A stretch of DNA of 64,000 nt. Source: JANPBY01 sp963805505 (GTDB lineage Bacteria; Actinomycetota; Actinomycetes; DATJPE01). The translations under genes were made by a program, and so were the position numbers. The notes below the pieces were generated by a model. That model was not told where the DNA came from, did no database searches, and saw only the letters and a program-made list of their open reading frames with translations. Numbering within the stretch: position 1 is the stretch's first letter; the number at the start of each line of letters is the position of its first letter. Positions 16,558 to 23,947 of the stretch are shown here, one piece after another. The stretch lies in assembly GCA_963805505.1 (NCBI GenBank), contig CAWDUP010000004.1, positions 124,001 to 188,000 on the forward strand, given 5' to 3'.

Positions 16558-18252
16558 TCAGGTTCGGTCGGTGCTGAACTGGGCGATGCTGGCTCGTAGC
16601 TCCGCGGACAGGGTGTTCAACTGCGCCGCCGCGGCGGCGGACTGCTTGGAACCCACCGCGTACTGCCGCGACACATCCGAGACCTGCGTCATCGCCGACA
16701 CCACCTGATCCGAGGCACTGCGCTGCTGCTGAGTCGCGATCGAGATCTCCCGAGCCGCCGTCGTGGTCTCATCCACCATCCCCGAGATCCGCTCCAACGC
16801 ATCCACCACATCCCGAGCCAACCCAGCCCCCGAATGCACCTCCTTCGCGCCCTCCTCCGAGGCCAAGATCGTCGCGTTCGTCTCCGCCTGGATCAGCGTC
16901 ACAATCGCCTGGATCTGCCCCGCCGACTCCTGACTACGCTCCGCCAACTTCCGCACCTCAGCAGCCACCACCGCGAACCCACGCCCATGCTCACCAGCCC
17001 GAGCCGCCTCAATCGCCGCATTCAAAGCCAACAAATTCGTCTGATCAGCCAAATCATCGATCACCGTCAAAATCCGGCCGATCTCCTGCGACTTCTCCCC
17101 CAAGCTAAGAGCCCGAGACGCAATCGAATCCACCCGCGACGCAATCGCATCCATCGCCGACACACTCGCCCCCACCGCCACCCGACCATCCTCGGCATGC
17201 CGCAACGTCTCCGCCGCATACCGAGCCACCGACTCAGCCGTCTCCGCGATCTGCGCAGCCGTCGCCGCCAACTCCTCAATCGTCGACGTCGTCTCCGCCA
17301 CCGCAGACGACTGCTGAGACGCCGACACCGCATGCTCCTGAGCCGACGCCAACAACTCCCCCGCCGACACCGAAATCTGCTCACCACCCCCACGAATCTG
17401 ATCCACCAACACCCGCAAATTCCCCACCGTGTGATTGAACGAATCCACGAGCTCGAGCACGACCTCGGTCGTCGCGGTGTCCCCCCCGTGTTGTTCGCTG
17501 GCCGAGGTGACCTCGACCCCTCCGGAGACGTCGCCGGCCGAGACGCGTTCGAGCACCTCAGAAAGTTCACGCAGCTGCACGGAAAGCACGACCTGCTGCC
17601 AGGCCGTACCCTCGGCTGCCTCGTAGAGAGAGCGAGCCACCCCACGAACAATGAGAAACACAGCTGGCATCCCGATCATCAAAGCCAGCGTCCACGCCGC
17701 TTCAGAAGGCACCATGTCGGGGTTGACCGAACCCGACAGCCATCCGCTCACCGGTGCCGCAACGGTGAGCAGCGCTACGACGATCCAGCCGCTCGCGTAG
17801 ACCAGGACGGTCGCCAGATAGGCCGCGGAGAGCATCACCACGATCCACAACGGACTGGACACGCCCCCGGTCCAGACGGTCAGGCACGCCGCCGCCAGCA
17901 GTTGCGCCGTACCGCAGATCCCGTCCCACACGTCGGTGGTGGAGTAGTAGTGGCCAGCCCGCACGGCGCGCACCGAGAGCAGAGCGGCAACCACGGTGAC
18001 CGCAAGCTGCGCAGCCAACAGCCCGATGATGGGCGCGGTCACCACGGACGTGCCAGCGGACCACAGCCCCACGAGAGCCACACTGAATCCGGTGAGACCG
18101 ATGTGCAGAGCTATGGTCTCGGTGGCGTTTCGCCGGTTGAACGGCAGCGAGGCGCCGCCCACTTTGGTCCGGTCGACGGTTTCCAAGGCCTCAAGGGCAG
18201 ACCGGTGCGCGGCAGCGCTGGCGAACTCTGGCTCATGCCTCAGTAAAGACAC
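16558..18252 (-). CDS. methyl-accepting chemotaxis protein 2
   Basis: 564 residues, GTG start at 18252 preceded by GAGGGAG. A cytoplasmic N-terminal stretch of about 40 residues, then about six membrane segments (to about residue 200) with short loops and no external sensor domain, a variable linker (RVSAGDVSGGVEVTSASEQ) and the shared signalling domain ending SIAQFSTDRT. The membrane part is unrelated in sequence to those of receptors 1 and 3, so the three proteins look like one output module behind three different inputs. Ligand unknown. Confidence 0.88.
   Translation of the reverse strand: MSLLRHEPEFASAAAHRSALEALETVDRTKVGGASLPFNRRNATETIALHIGLTGFSVALVGLWSAGTSVVTAPIIGLLAAQLAVTVVAALLSVRAVRAGHYYSTTDVWDGICGTAQLLAAACLTVWTGGVSSPLWIVVMLSAAYLATVLVYASGWIVVALLTVAAPVSGWLSGSVNPDMVPSEAAWTLALMIGMPAVFLIVRGVARSLYEAAEGTAWQQVVLSVQLRELSEVLERVSAGDVSGGVEVTSASEQHGGDTATTEVVLELVDSFNHTVGNLRVLVDQIRGGGEQISVSAGELLASAQEHAVSASQQSSAVAETTSTIEELAATAAQIAETAESVARYAAETLRHAEDGRVAVGASVSAMDAIASRVDSIASRALSLGEKSQEIGRILTVIDDLADQTNLLALNAAIEAARAGEHGRGFAVVAAEVRKLAERSQESAGQIQAIVTLIQAETNATILASEEGAKEVHSGAGLARDVVDALERISGMVDETTTAAREISIATQQQRSASDQVVSAMTQVSDVSRQYAVGSKQSAAAAAQLNTLSAELRASIAQFSTDRT
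16575..17442 (-). repeat. signalling-module repeat copy B
   Basis: Same module as copy A, extended by 36 bp that only copies B and C share (through the codons for NHTVGNLRVL). With copy C, similarity continues past the stop codon into the hairpin array. Confidence 0.9.
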
Positions 18253-18387
18253 GACCGTCCACGCTCCCTCATCTACTCGCTCGTGAGGCGCCTTTCGGTG
18301 AGCGGCCCCTCATTGACCCCCGTCTTGGATCTCGGGCCAAACGGTCCTCACCTGTAGCCCAACCGGGTGAACGGCAGCCCGCAGCCC

Positions 18388-18688
18388 CGTGGCCGGGCAG
18401 GAGGCCGCACGGCCACGCGGCCGGGCGGGGGGTGGGGGTCGGGGGCGGGTAAGCGAGCGTGGCCGGGCCTGGCAGGAGGCCGCACGGCCACGCGGCCGGG
18501 CGGGGTGGGGGTCGGGGGCGGGTAAGCGAGCGTGGCCGGGCCTGGCAGGAGGCCACAGCCACGCGGCCGGGCGGGGGGGGTCGGGGGCGGGTAAGCGAGC
18601 GTGGCCGGGCCTGGCAGGAGGCCGCATGGCTATGCGGCCGGGTGGGCGAGCGTGCCGCCCCCGACCCCCACCAGCCACCAGCGACCAG
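18388..18688. repeat. G-rich hairpin repeat array 2 (69-73-bp units)
   Basis: Most of the 457-bp gap between receptor genes 2 and 3 (18253-18709). A partial unit is followed by units starting at 18449, 18522 and 18591. Each has a CGGCCGC/GCGGCCG-type inverted repeat and runs of 4-8 G. The last unit and its CCGCCCCCGACCCCCACC tail match array 1. The G-runs lie on the template strand of the receptor genes and could form G-quadruplexes. The 135 bp between the array and the receptor 2 start hold its upstream region; I see no gene or clear promoter there. Confidence 0.8.
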
Positions 18689-18709
18689 ACAGCGGGCCAG
18701 AGCAGCCGG

Positions 18710-20293
18710 TCAGGTTCGGTCGGTGCTGAACTGGGCGATGCTGGCTCGTAGCTCCGCGGACAGGGTGTTCAACTGCGCCGCCGCGGCGGCGGACTGCTTG
18801 GAACCCACCGCGTACTGCCGCGACACATCCGAGACCTGCGTCATCGCCGACACCACCTGATCCGAGGCACTGCGCTGCTGCTGAGTCGCGATCGAGATCT
18901 CCCGAGCCGCCGTCGTGGTCTCATCCACCATCCCCGAGATCCGCTCCAACGCATCCACCACATCCCGAGCCAACCCAGCCCCCGAATGCACCTCCTTCGC
19001 GCCCTCCTCCGAGGCCAAGATCGTCGCGTTCGTCTCCGCCTGGATCAGCGTCACAATCGCCTGGATCTGCCCCGCCGACTCCTGACTACGCTCCGCCAAC
19101 TTCCGCACCTCAGCAGCCACCACCGCGAACCCACGCCCATGCTCACCAGCCCGAGCCGCCTCAATCGCCGCATTCAAAGCCAACAAATTCGTCTGATCAG
19201 CCAAATCATCGATCACCGTCAAAATCCGGCCGATCTCCTGCGACTTCTCCCCCAAGCTAAGAGCCCGAGACGCAATCGAATCCACCCGCGACGCAATCGC
19301 ATCCATCGCCGACACACTCGCCCCCACCGCCACCCGACCATCCTCGGCATGCCGCAACGTCTCCGCCGCATACCGAGCCACCGACTCAGCCGTCTCCGCG
19401 ATCTGCGCAGCCGTCGCCGCCAACTCCTCAATCGTCGACGTCGTCTCCGCCACCGCAGACGACTGCTGAGACGCCGACACCGCATGCTCCTGAGCCGACG
19501 CCAACAACTCCCCCGCCGACACCGAAATCTGCTCACCACCCCCACGAATCTGATCCACCAACACCCGCAAATTCCCCACCGTGTGATTGAACGACTCGGT
19601 CAACCCACGGATCAGCGTCTCTTCGGACTCGTTGGCTTCGACCTGCGAAAGATCACCGGCAGAAACCCGCTCGAGGGCAGCAGACAGCTCGGCCACCTGG
19701 CTCTCGAGGGAGCGCCGAGCAACCTCTGAGTCCGCCTCCATCTTGAACAACGATGAAGCAAGCTCGTCGCTGATGAGTCCGCAGCCGATGACGCAGCCGA
19801 CTGCCACGATGTCGAGAGCAGATCCGCCACCGTCGAGGGATCCTGACCACTGAGCAGCGCCGAGCAGCAGCGCGGCCAGCAGGATCGACAGCGCGGCATT
19901 CTGTACCCGGTCGAGCACGATAGAGCCGAACAGCACGATGGGGACGAACATCGGCCACAGCGGCCCGTCGAGACCTCCGGACAGCGCCACCATTCCGGTT
20001 ACCCACACCACGTGCCCGACGAGAGTCACGATCGTCGGCCAGGACAACCCCTCGCGAAGGCCGCCCGAGAACGCCTGACCCGAGCTCAGCGCCACGGCGG
20101 TTGCCAGGCCAGCTATCGCGGCACCGAATCCCAAGAACCCCAGCACCGCGGACGAGCTCGGCACATCTCCGGCGACGACAGCGCCGATGGCAAGCACCAG
20201 CTCGACCCACAAGGCGATGGCCGCCATGCGCATCAGGCGCAGGGAGGTCGATACCTCGGCTGTGCGGTCGGCAACCTGTTCGAACGTCGTCAC
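18710..20293 (-). CDS. methyl-accepting chemotaxis protein 3
   Basis: 527 residues from GTG 20293, chosen because GAGAGG lies 6 nt upstream; ATG 20326 would add 11 residues. The N-terminal ~170 residues are hydrophobic with about six membrane segments and no external sensor domain. A short linker (LERVSAGDLSQVEANESEE) leads to the shared signalling module ending SIAQFSTDRT. First receptor gene after cheW in transcription order. Confidence 0.88.
   Translation of the reverse strand: MTTFEQVADRTAEVSTSLRLMRMAAIALWVELVLAIGAVVAGDVPSSSAVLGFLGFGAAIAGLATAVALSSGQAFSGGLREGLSWPTIVTLVGHVVWVTGMVALSGGLDGPLWPMFVPIVLFGSIVLDRVQNAALSILLAALLLGAAQWSGSLDGGGSALDIVAVGCVIGCGLISDELASSLFKMEADSEVARRSLESQVAELSAALERVSAGDLSQVEANESEETLIRGLTESFNHTVGNLRVLVDQIRGGGEQISVSAGELLASAQEHAVSASQQSSAVAETTSTIEELAATAAQIAETAESVARYAAETLRHAEDGRVAVGASVSAMDAIASRVDSIASRALSLGEKSQEIGRILTVIDDLADQTNLLALNAAIEAARAGEHGRGFAVVAAEVRKLAERSQESAGQIQAIVTLIQAETNATILASEEGAKEVHSGAGLARDVVDALERISGMVDETTTAAREISIATQQQRSASDQVVSAMTQVSDVSRQYAVGSKQSAAAAAQLNTLSAELRASIAQFSTDRT
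18727..19594 (-). repeat. signalling-module repeat copy C
   Basis: Third copy, indistinguishable from copy B by eye over 868 bp. The copy ends at 19594, the last shared base before the frame switches to host-like codons. Confidence 0.9.
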
Positions 20294-20341
20294 GGACGGC
20301 CTCTCACGATCGACGGAGATGGACAAGGGGGTGCGATCGGC

Positions 20342-20866
20342 TCAGCCCGTCCGCATGCTGGGCAGCGAGGCGCGAAGCCGCAGGACGGCGGGGACATCCA
20401 ACAGCGCCAACGGACCCTGGTCATCGACCAGCCCGGTGATCAGTTCAGAGGCGGCGGACCCAACCGTGGCGGGTACGGGCTCCACGGGGCCGGCGTCGGC
20501 GGACAGCAGGCCGGACACTGCCTCGACGATGAGGCCCGCCTCGATCCCATCCGCGCTGATCACGACCACCCGCGCGCTGCTGGGTAGGGGGGATTGATCG
20601 TGACCGATGACTGAACGCAGGTCCAGCACGGCCAACACGCGACCGCGCCAGTTCACCACGCCGGTGAGCCACTCCGGGGTCCCGGGGACGCGGGTTATCC
20701 GGGGGACGGAAACAACCTCAGCGACATCACTCATCGCCACGCCGTACCTCGACCGCCCGAAGCGCACCACGACGGCCTCCGGGGCCGCGGCGCGTGCCTC
20801 GGTCGCCGCGCTCTCGAGTTCGTCCGCGGCAACATCCGCCTCGATCAGGGCAGGGGAGGATTCCAC
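20342..20866 (-). CDS. cheW: CheW-like coupling protein
   Basis: 174 residues. The single CheW domain (about 30-165) has VVRFGRSRYGVAMSDVAEVV, VPGTPEWLTGVVNWRGRVLAVLDL and a C-terminal LALLDVPAVL strand. It bridges CheA and the receptors at the membrane. The ~28-residue acidic/alanine-rich N-terminus is longer than in E. coli CheW. GTG start at 20866. The frame is open back to the stop of the FtsH-like gene 51 nt upstream with no better start. Confidence 0.85.
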   Translation of the reverse strand: MESSPALIEADVAADELESAATEARAAAPEAVVVRFGRSRYGVAMSDVAEVVSVPRITRVPGTPEWLTGVVNWRGRVLAVLDLRSVIGHDQSPLPSSARVVVISADGIEAGLIVEAVSGLLSADAGPVEPVPATVGSAASELITGLVDDQGPLALLDVPAVLRLRASLPSMRTG

Positions 20867-20917
20867 ACCGAGGACATCGGCGTACGTCCTCGCGGGCTGA
20901 AGCGGGCCGCGACCGGC

Positions 20918-22852
20918 TCAGGCCTCGCTGAAGGCTCCCTCGCGCAAGTCGATGACACGCGAGTCACGAGCGTTGGACAAGATGTCCGTGATCTCGCGTC
21001 CCACGAGCTCATGGCGGTCCAGCAGCGCATCCCGAAGCGCCTCGACCAGGTGACGGTTGGCCATGAGAAGCTCCCGAGCCACCATCTTCTGCTGCTGCAG
21101 CAGATCTTCCACGCGCTTTCGGCCGTCCGCGTCGGACAGCACGCGACCGACGAGGTTGGTGTCGGAGAACGCCGAGTTCTGCACCGCGCCGTAGGAGATG
21201 AGCGTGTCGGTCATCCCACAAGCGCCCACCATCTGGGCGGCGATGTTGGTCGCATACAGCAGATCGCCCCCCGGGCCGGTCGAGACGTCACCGAAGAACA
21301 ACTCCTCCGAGCACTGCCCACCCATGGCGATCTGCATCAGGTGCAACATCTCGGTTCGTGAGCGCGTGTAGACGTCTTCTGCATCCCCGTGCGCCAGCAG
21401 CCCGAGCGCATCGCGCCGCTTGATGATCGTGAGGATCTCCAGTCGGCGGTACGGCGCGACGAGCCACGCGATCGTGGCATGACCGGCCTCGTGAGTGGCG
21501 ATCAGCCGCTTCTCGTGGACGGTGTAGGCGACCGGTTGCCCCATGCCGACCTCCTCCACCAGCCTGGCCCGCTCGATGTCTGACCGGTTCATGAGCTGGT
21601 CCCCACGGCGCAGGGCATTCACCAGGGCTTCGTCGAAAAGATGCTCGATCATCACCGGGGTGTAGCCCTGGGTCACTGCCGCGAGGCCGTCGCGCTGCTC
21701 CTCCTCGTCGAGGTCCAGGTGATGTGACTTCTTGCGCAGGAAATAGTCGATGAGCTCGCGCCGCCCCGCCTTCCCCGGTGTCTCGAAGGTGAGTCGACGG
21801 TCGAACCGTCCCGGACGAAGCAGAGCTGGGTCGAGGTTGTCGGCGCGGTTGGTCGCCGCGATCAGGAGAACGTTCGTGGACGGAGGCAGCGGGCGCGAGA
21901 TCTGCCGCTCGGCGGACAGAAAGGGGTTGATCATGTCGATGAACCAGGCCCTGAGCTTCTGTCCCCCGGACAGCTCGTCGAAGGACTGCATCTGCACCAA
22001 GAGCTCGTTCACGACCCCGCCGACACCTTCGCTGACGACGGCGTTCGTGACCGGTCGAGCAGCTGCGGACACCGGACCACTGCCAGCGACCACGGCATAT
22101 TCTGCGGGCAGCCCAGTAAGCCCCCCGCAGCACATGGGTCCTCCGCTGCTACGGAGCGTCTCGGGCATCGCGCTCGCCGACAACCCACCGCGGGCCATGG
22201 CGATCGCGTCGATCTCCTCGATGAAGCCGATGGCTCCCCCCTCGGCGCGAGCAGCCTTGCGCAGGGCCTTGAAGTAGGAGCGGATCTTGCGCGCCGTGGC
22301 TCCGTAGTACATCGACTGGAACGCCGTCGCCGAGACGAAGTAGAACGGGACTCCGGCTTCAGCCGCCATCGCCTTGGCGAGGTAGGTCTTTCCCGTGCCT
22401 GGCAGACCCTCGAACAGCAACCCGCGTCGTGGAGTACCGCCCATCTCCTCGCGGAACGCCTTGTGCGCGAGGAACAGGTTGAGCGAGCGGACGACGTCTT
22501 CCTTGACCGCGTCGATCCCGATGACGTCATCGAGGCGGACATCGATCTGCTCAGGGCGATAGACGACGTGCGGCGACCGGCCGGCACCCAGGGTCGTGCC
22601 TACGAGCAGCAGGATCAAGGCCAGGAAGAACAGTCCGGGCATGAGCAGGAGTGGGTCGACATGGGGCAAGGCGAAGAGATTGAAGGGCCGACCATCGATG
22701 ATCCGCACCCACAGGAACAGGGCCGGGATCCCGAGGACGAGCGCCATCGTCCACAGTCGCTTGCGGCGCTTGACCTCCCGACTGACCCCTACGTCAGCCG
22801 TCCGTGCGCTGACCACTGAGCGTCCCTCGTCGTTACTCTCCGTGATCGCCAC
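20918..22852 (-). CDS. FtsH-like membrane AAA+ zinc metalloprotease, divergent
   Basis: 644 residues. Two membrane segments (about 33-52 and 66-90) with almost no external domain between them. AAA module: Walker A GLPGTGKT (149-156); Walker B reads GFIEEIDAIA, Glu212 replacing the usual Asp; second region of homology AATNRADNLDPALLRPGRFDRR. About 65 extra residues lie between Walker B and sensor 1 (within 225-325). Peptidase site HEAGH (454-458) with Asp530 as likely third zinc ligand. GTG start with GGGGAGGA. It is the first gene of the chemosensory strand, 51 nt before cheW. It is not the housekeeping FtsH by sequence; the substrate is unknown. Confidence 0.82.
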   Translation of the reverse strand: MAITESNDEGRSVVSARTADVGVSREVKRRKRLWTMALVLGIPALFLWVRIIDGRPFNLFALPHVDPLLLMPGLFFLALILLLVGTTLGAGRSPHVVYRPEQIDVRLDDVIGIDAVKEDVVRSLNLFLAHKAFREEMGGTPRRGLLFEGLPGTGKTYLAKAMAAEAGVPFYFVSATAFQSMYYGATARKIRSYFKALRKAARAEGGAIGFIEEIDAIAMARGGLSASAMPETLRSSGGPMCCGGLTGLPAEYAVVAGSGPVSAAARPVTNAVVSEGVGGVVNELLVQMQSFDELSGGQKLRAWFIDMINPFLSAERQISRPLPPSTNVLLIAATNRADNLDPALLRPGRFDRRLTFETPGKAGRRELIDYFLRKKSHHLDLDEEEQRDGLAAVTQGYTPVMIEHLFDEALVNALRRGDQLMNRSDIERARLVEEVGMGQPVAYTVHEKRLIATHEAGHATIAWLVAPYRRLEILTIIKRRDALGLLAHGDAEDVYTRSRTEMLHLMQIAMGGQCSEELFFGDVSTGPGGDLLYATNIAAQMVGACGMTDTLISYGAVQNSAFSDTNLVGRVLSDADGRKRVEDLLQQQKMVARELLMANRHLVEALRDALLDRHELVGREITDILSNARDSRVIDLREGAFSEA

Positions 22853-22870
22853 GTCGTCCTCCCCTGCTCC

Positions 22871-22887
22871 GGTGACGCTGCGTCACC
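22871..22887. promoter_or_regulatory. 17-bp palindrome upstream of the FtsH-like gene
   Basis: GGTGACGC-T-GCGTCACC is a perfect 8-bp inverted repeat about a single centre base, 18 nt upstream of the GTG. It could be an operator for a dimeric regulator or an RNA hairpin ahead of the ribosome site. Confidence 0.4.
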
Positions 22888-22984
22888 AAGGGTGAGTCTG
22901 CTAGGCGGGGCAGGCCGTGTCTGCCCCCTTCACCCGTACGGCGCATCCAGCAGCCGGAAATCCGACCGAACGGTGGATCGGCGA

Positions 22985-23893
22985 TCAGCCCGTCGACGCC
23001 CGCTCGAGGAGGCCATTGAGCAGCGACGTCTCGCGCCCGTCCTCGTCGTAGGGTGCAGCAGCCTGGCCACGAACGAGCCGGTAGAACTCATAGCCCCAGG
23101 CGCGGTGCCCGACGTGGTTGGACAAGGCGAAGAACGGCCCGTCAACCGTGACCTGCGTGGCGTGGGCAGCCAGGGCCCGCATCTTCGCCGGCTCGTACTC
23201 GGTGGCATCGACCCGCGTGGTCACGACCTCGTCAGGGACCCCCATCTCCAAGTCGTCCACATTGTCGGTGCCGAAGAAGTCGACGCCCGCCTCCTTCATC
23301 GCATCCATCCCCAGCTGCAGCCACGACTTCGGGATCGCGTTCTCATAGACCTTCGGGATCTCCCACGCTGGCCCGAGGTGGGGTCGGAATCCAGGGTCGG
23401 CGGCCAGCGTCACTGCGCGCATCGTCACCCGGTGGGTCTGAATGTGGTCCGGGTGCCCGTATCCGCCGTTGTCGTCGTAGGTCGCGACCGCAAGCGGCCG
23501 CACTTCCCGAATCACCTCGACGAGATACGCGGCCGCTTCGTCGACGTCCGCGCGCCAGAAGCAGTCCGGCCGCTCGTTCGTCGGCGTATCCATCATCCCG
23601 CTGTCGCGGTAGCGTCCGGGACCGCCGAGGAAGCGGTGATCTGTCACACCCAGGATCGCCATCGCGTCCGCCAGCTCGGTGATCCGGTGAGCACCGAGCG
23701 CGTCGTCGTTGGCGGCCGCGAGATGCTCCAGGCCGGGCACCAGCACCTCGCCCTCTTCACCAAGGGTGCACGTCACCAAAGTGACCGGAACACCTTCGGC
23801 GACGTAGCGCGCCATGGACGCTCCGTTGCCGATGCACTCGTCGTCGGGGTGGGCGTGGACGAACAGCAGGCCTTGCTCAGCACGGTCAGGCAT
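22985..23893 (-). CDS. mshB: N-acetyl-1-D-myo-inositol-2-amino-2-deoxy-alpha-D-glucopyranoside deacetylase
   Basis: 302 residues from ATG 23893. Zinc-dependent PIG-L family enzyme of mycothiol synthesis: it deacetylates GlcNAc-Ins to GlcN-Ins. AHPDDE (14-19; zinc ligands His15 and Asp18, catalytic Asp17), VTCTLGEEGEV, GGPGRYRDSGM and YGHPDHIQTH are MshB-type rather than Mca-type motifs. The start is set by a leaderless -10 (TACGAT) 6 nt upstream; an in-frame GTG 8 codons earlier is less likely. Its presence indicates a mycothiol-making actinobacterium. Confidence 0.92.
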   Translation of the reverse strand: MPDRAEQGLLFVHAHPDDECIGNGASMARYVAEGVPVTLVTCTLGEEGEVLVPGLEHLAAANDDALGAHRITELADAMAILGVTDHRFLGGPGRYRDSGMMDTPTNERPDCFWRADVDEAAAYLVEVIREVRPLAVATYDDNGGYGHPDHIQTHRVTMRAVTLAADPGFRPHLGPAWEIPKVYENAIPKSWLQLGMDAMKEAGVDFFGTDNVDDLEMGVPDEVVTTRVDATEYEPAKMRALAAHATQVTVDGPFFALSNHVGHRAWGYEFYRLVRGQAAAPYDEDGRETSLLNGLLERASTG

Positions 23894-23899
23894 CGTCAA

Positions 23900-23905
23900 A
23901 TCGTA
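23900..23905 (-). promoter_or_regulatory. -10 element TACGAT, leaderless mshB
   Basis: On the - strand TACGAT is followed by TTGACG and then ATG, the same 6-nt spacing as at dapD and dapE. No ribosome site is present. Confidence 0.5.
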
Positions 23906-23947
23906 TCGGCCGTGCACGTCTTGCTCTCCTTCGCCAAGATGGTCGTC

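Noticed and set aside
16376..18688. CRISPR array
   Set aside because: Repeats are 69-73 bp and contiguous with no unique spacers and no cas genes nearby.
18310..18860. Repetitive Ala/Arg/Pro/Gly open frames on both strands over array 2
   Set aside because: Low-complexity translations of the hairpin repeat; composition and lack of start signals point to non-coding DNA.
14963..19729. Three long + strand open frames of Arg/Leu-rich protein opposite the receptor modules
   Set aside because: They are the antisense of the repeated receptor module; their similarity to each other follows from the DNA repeat, and they have no ribosome sites or recognisable domains.
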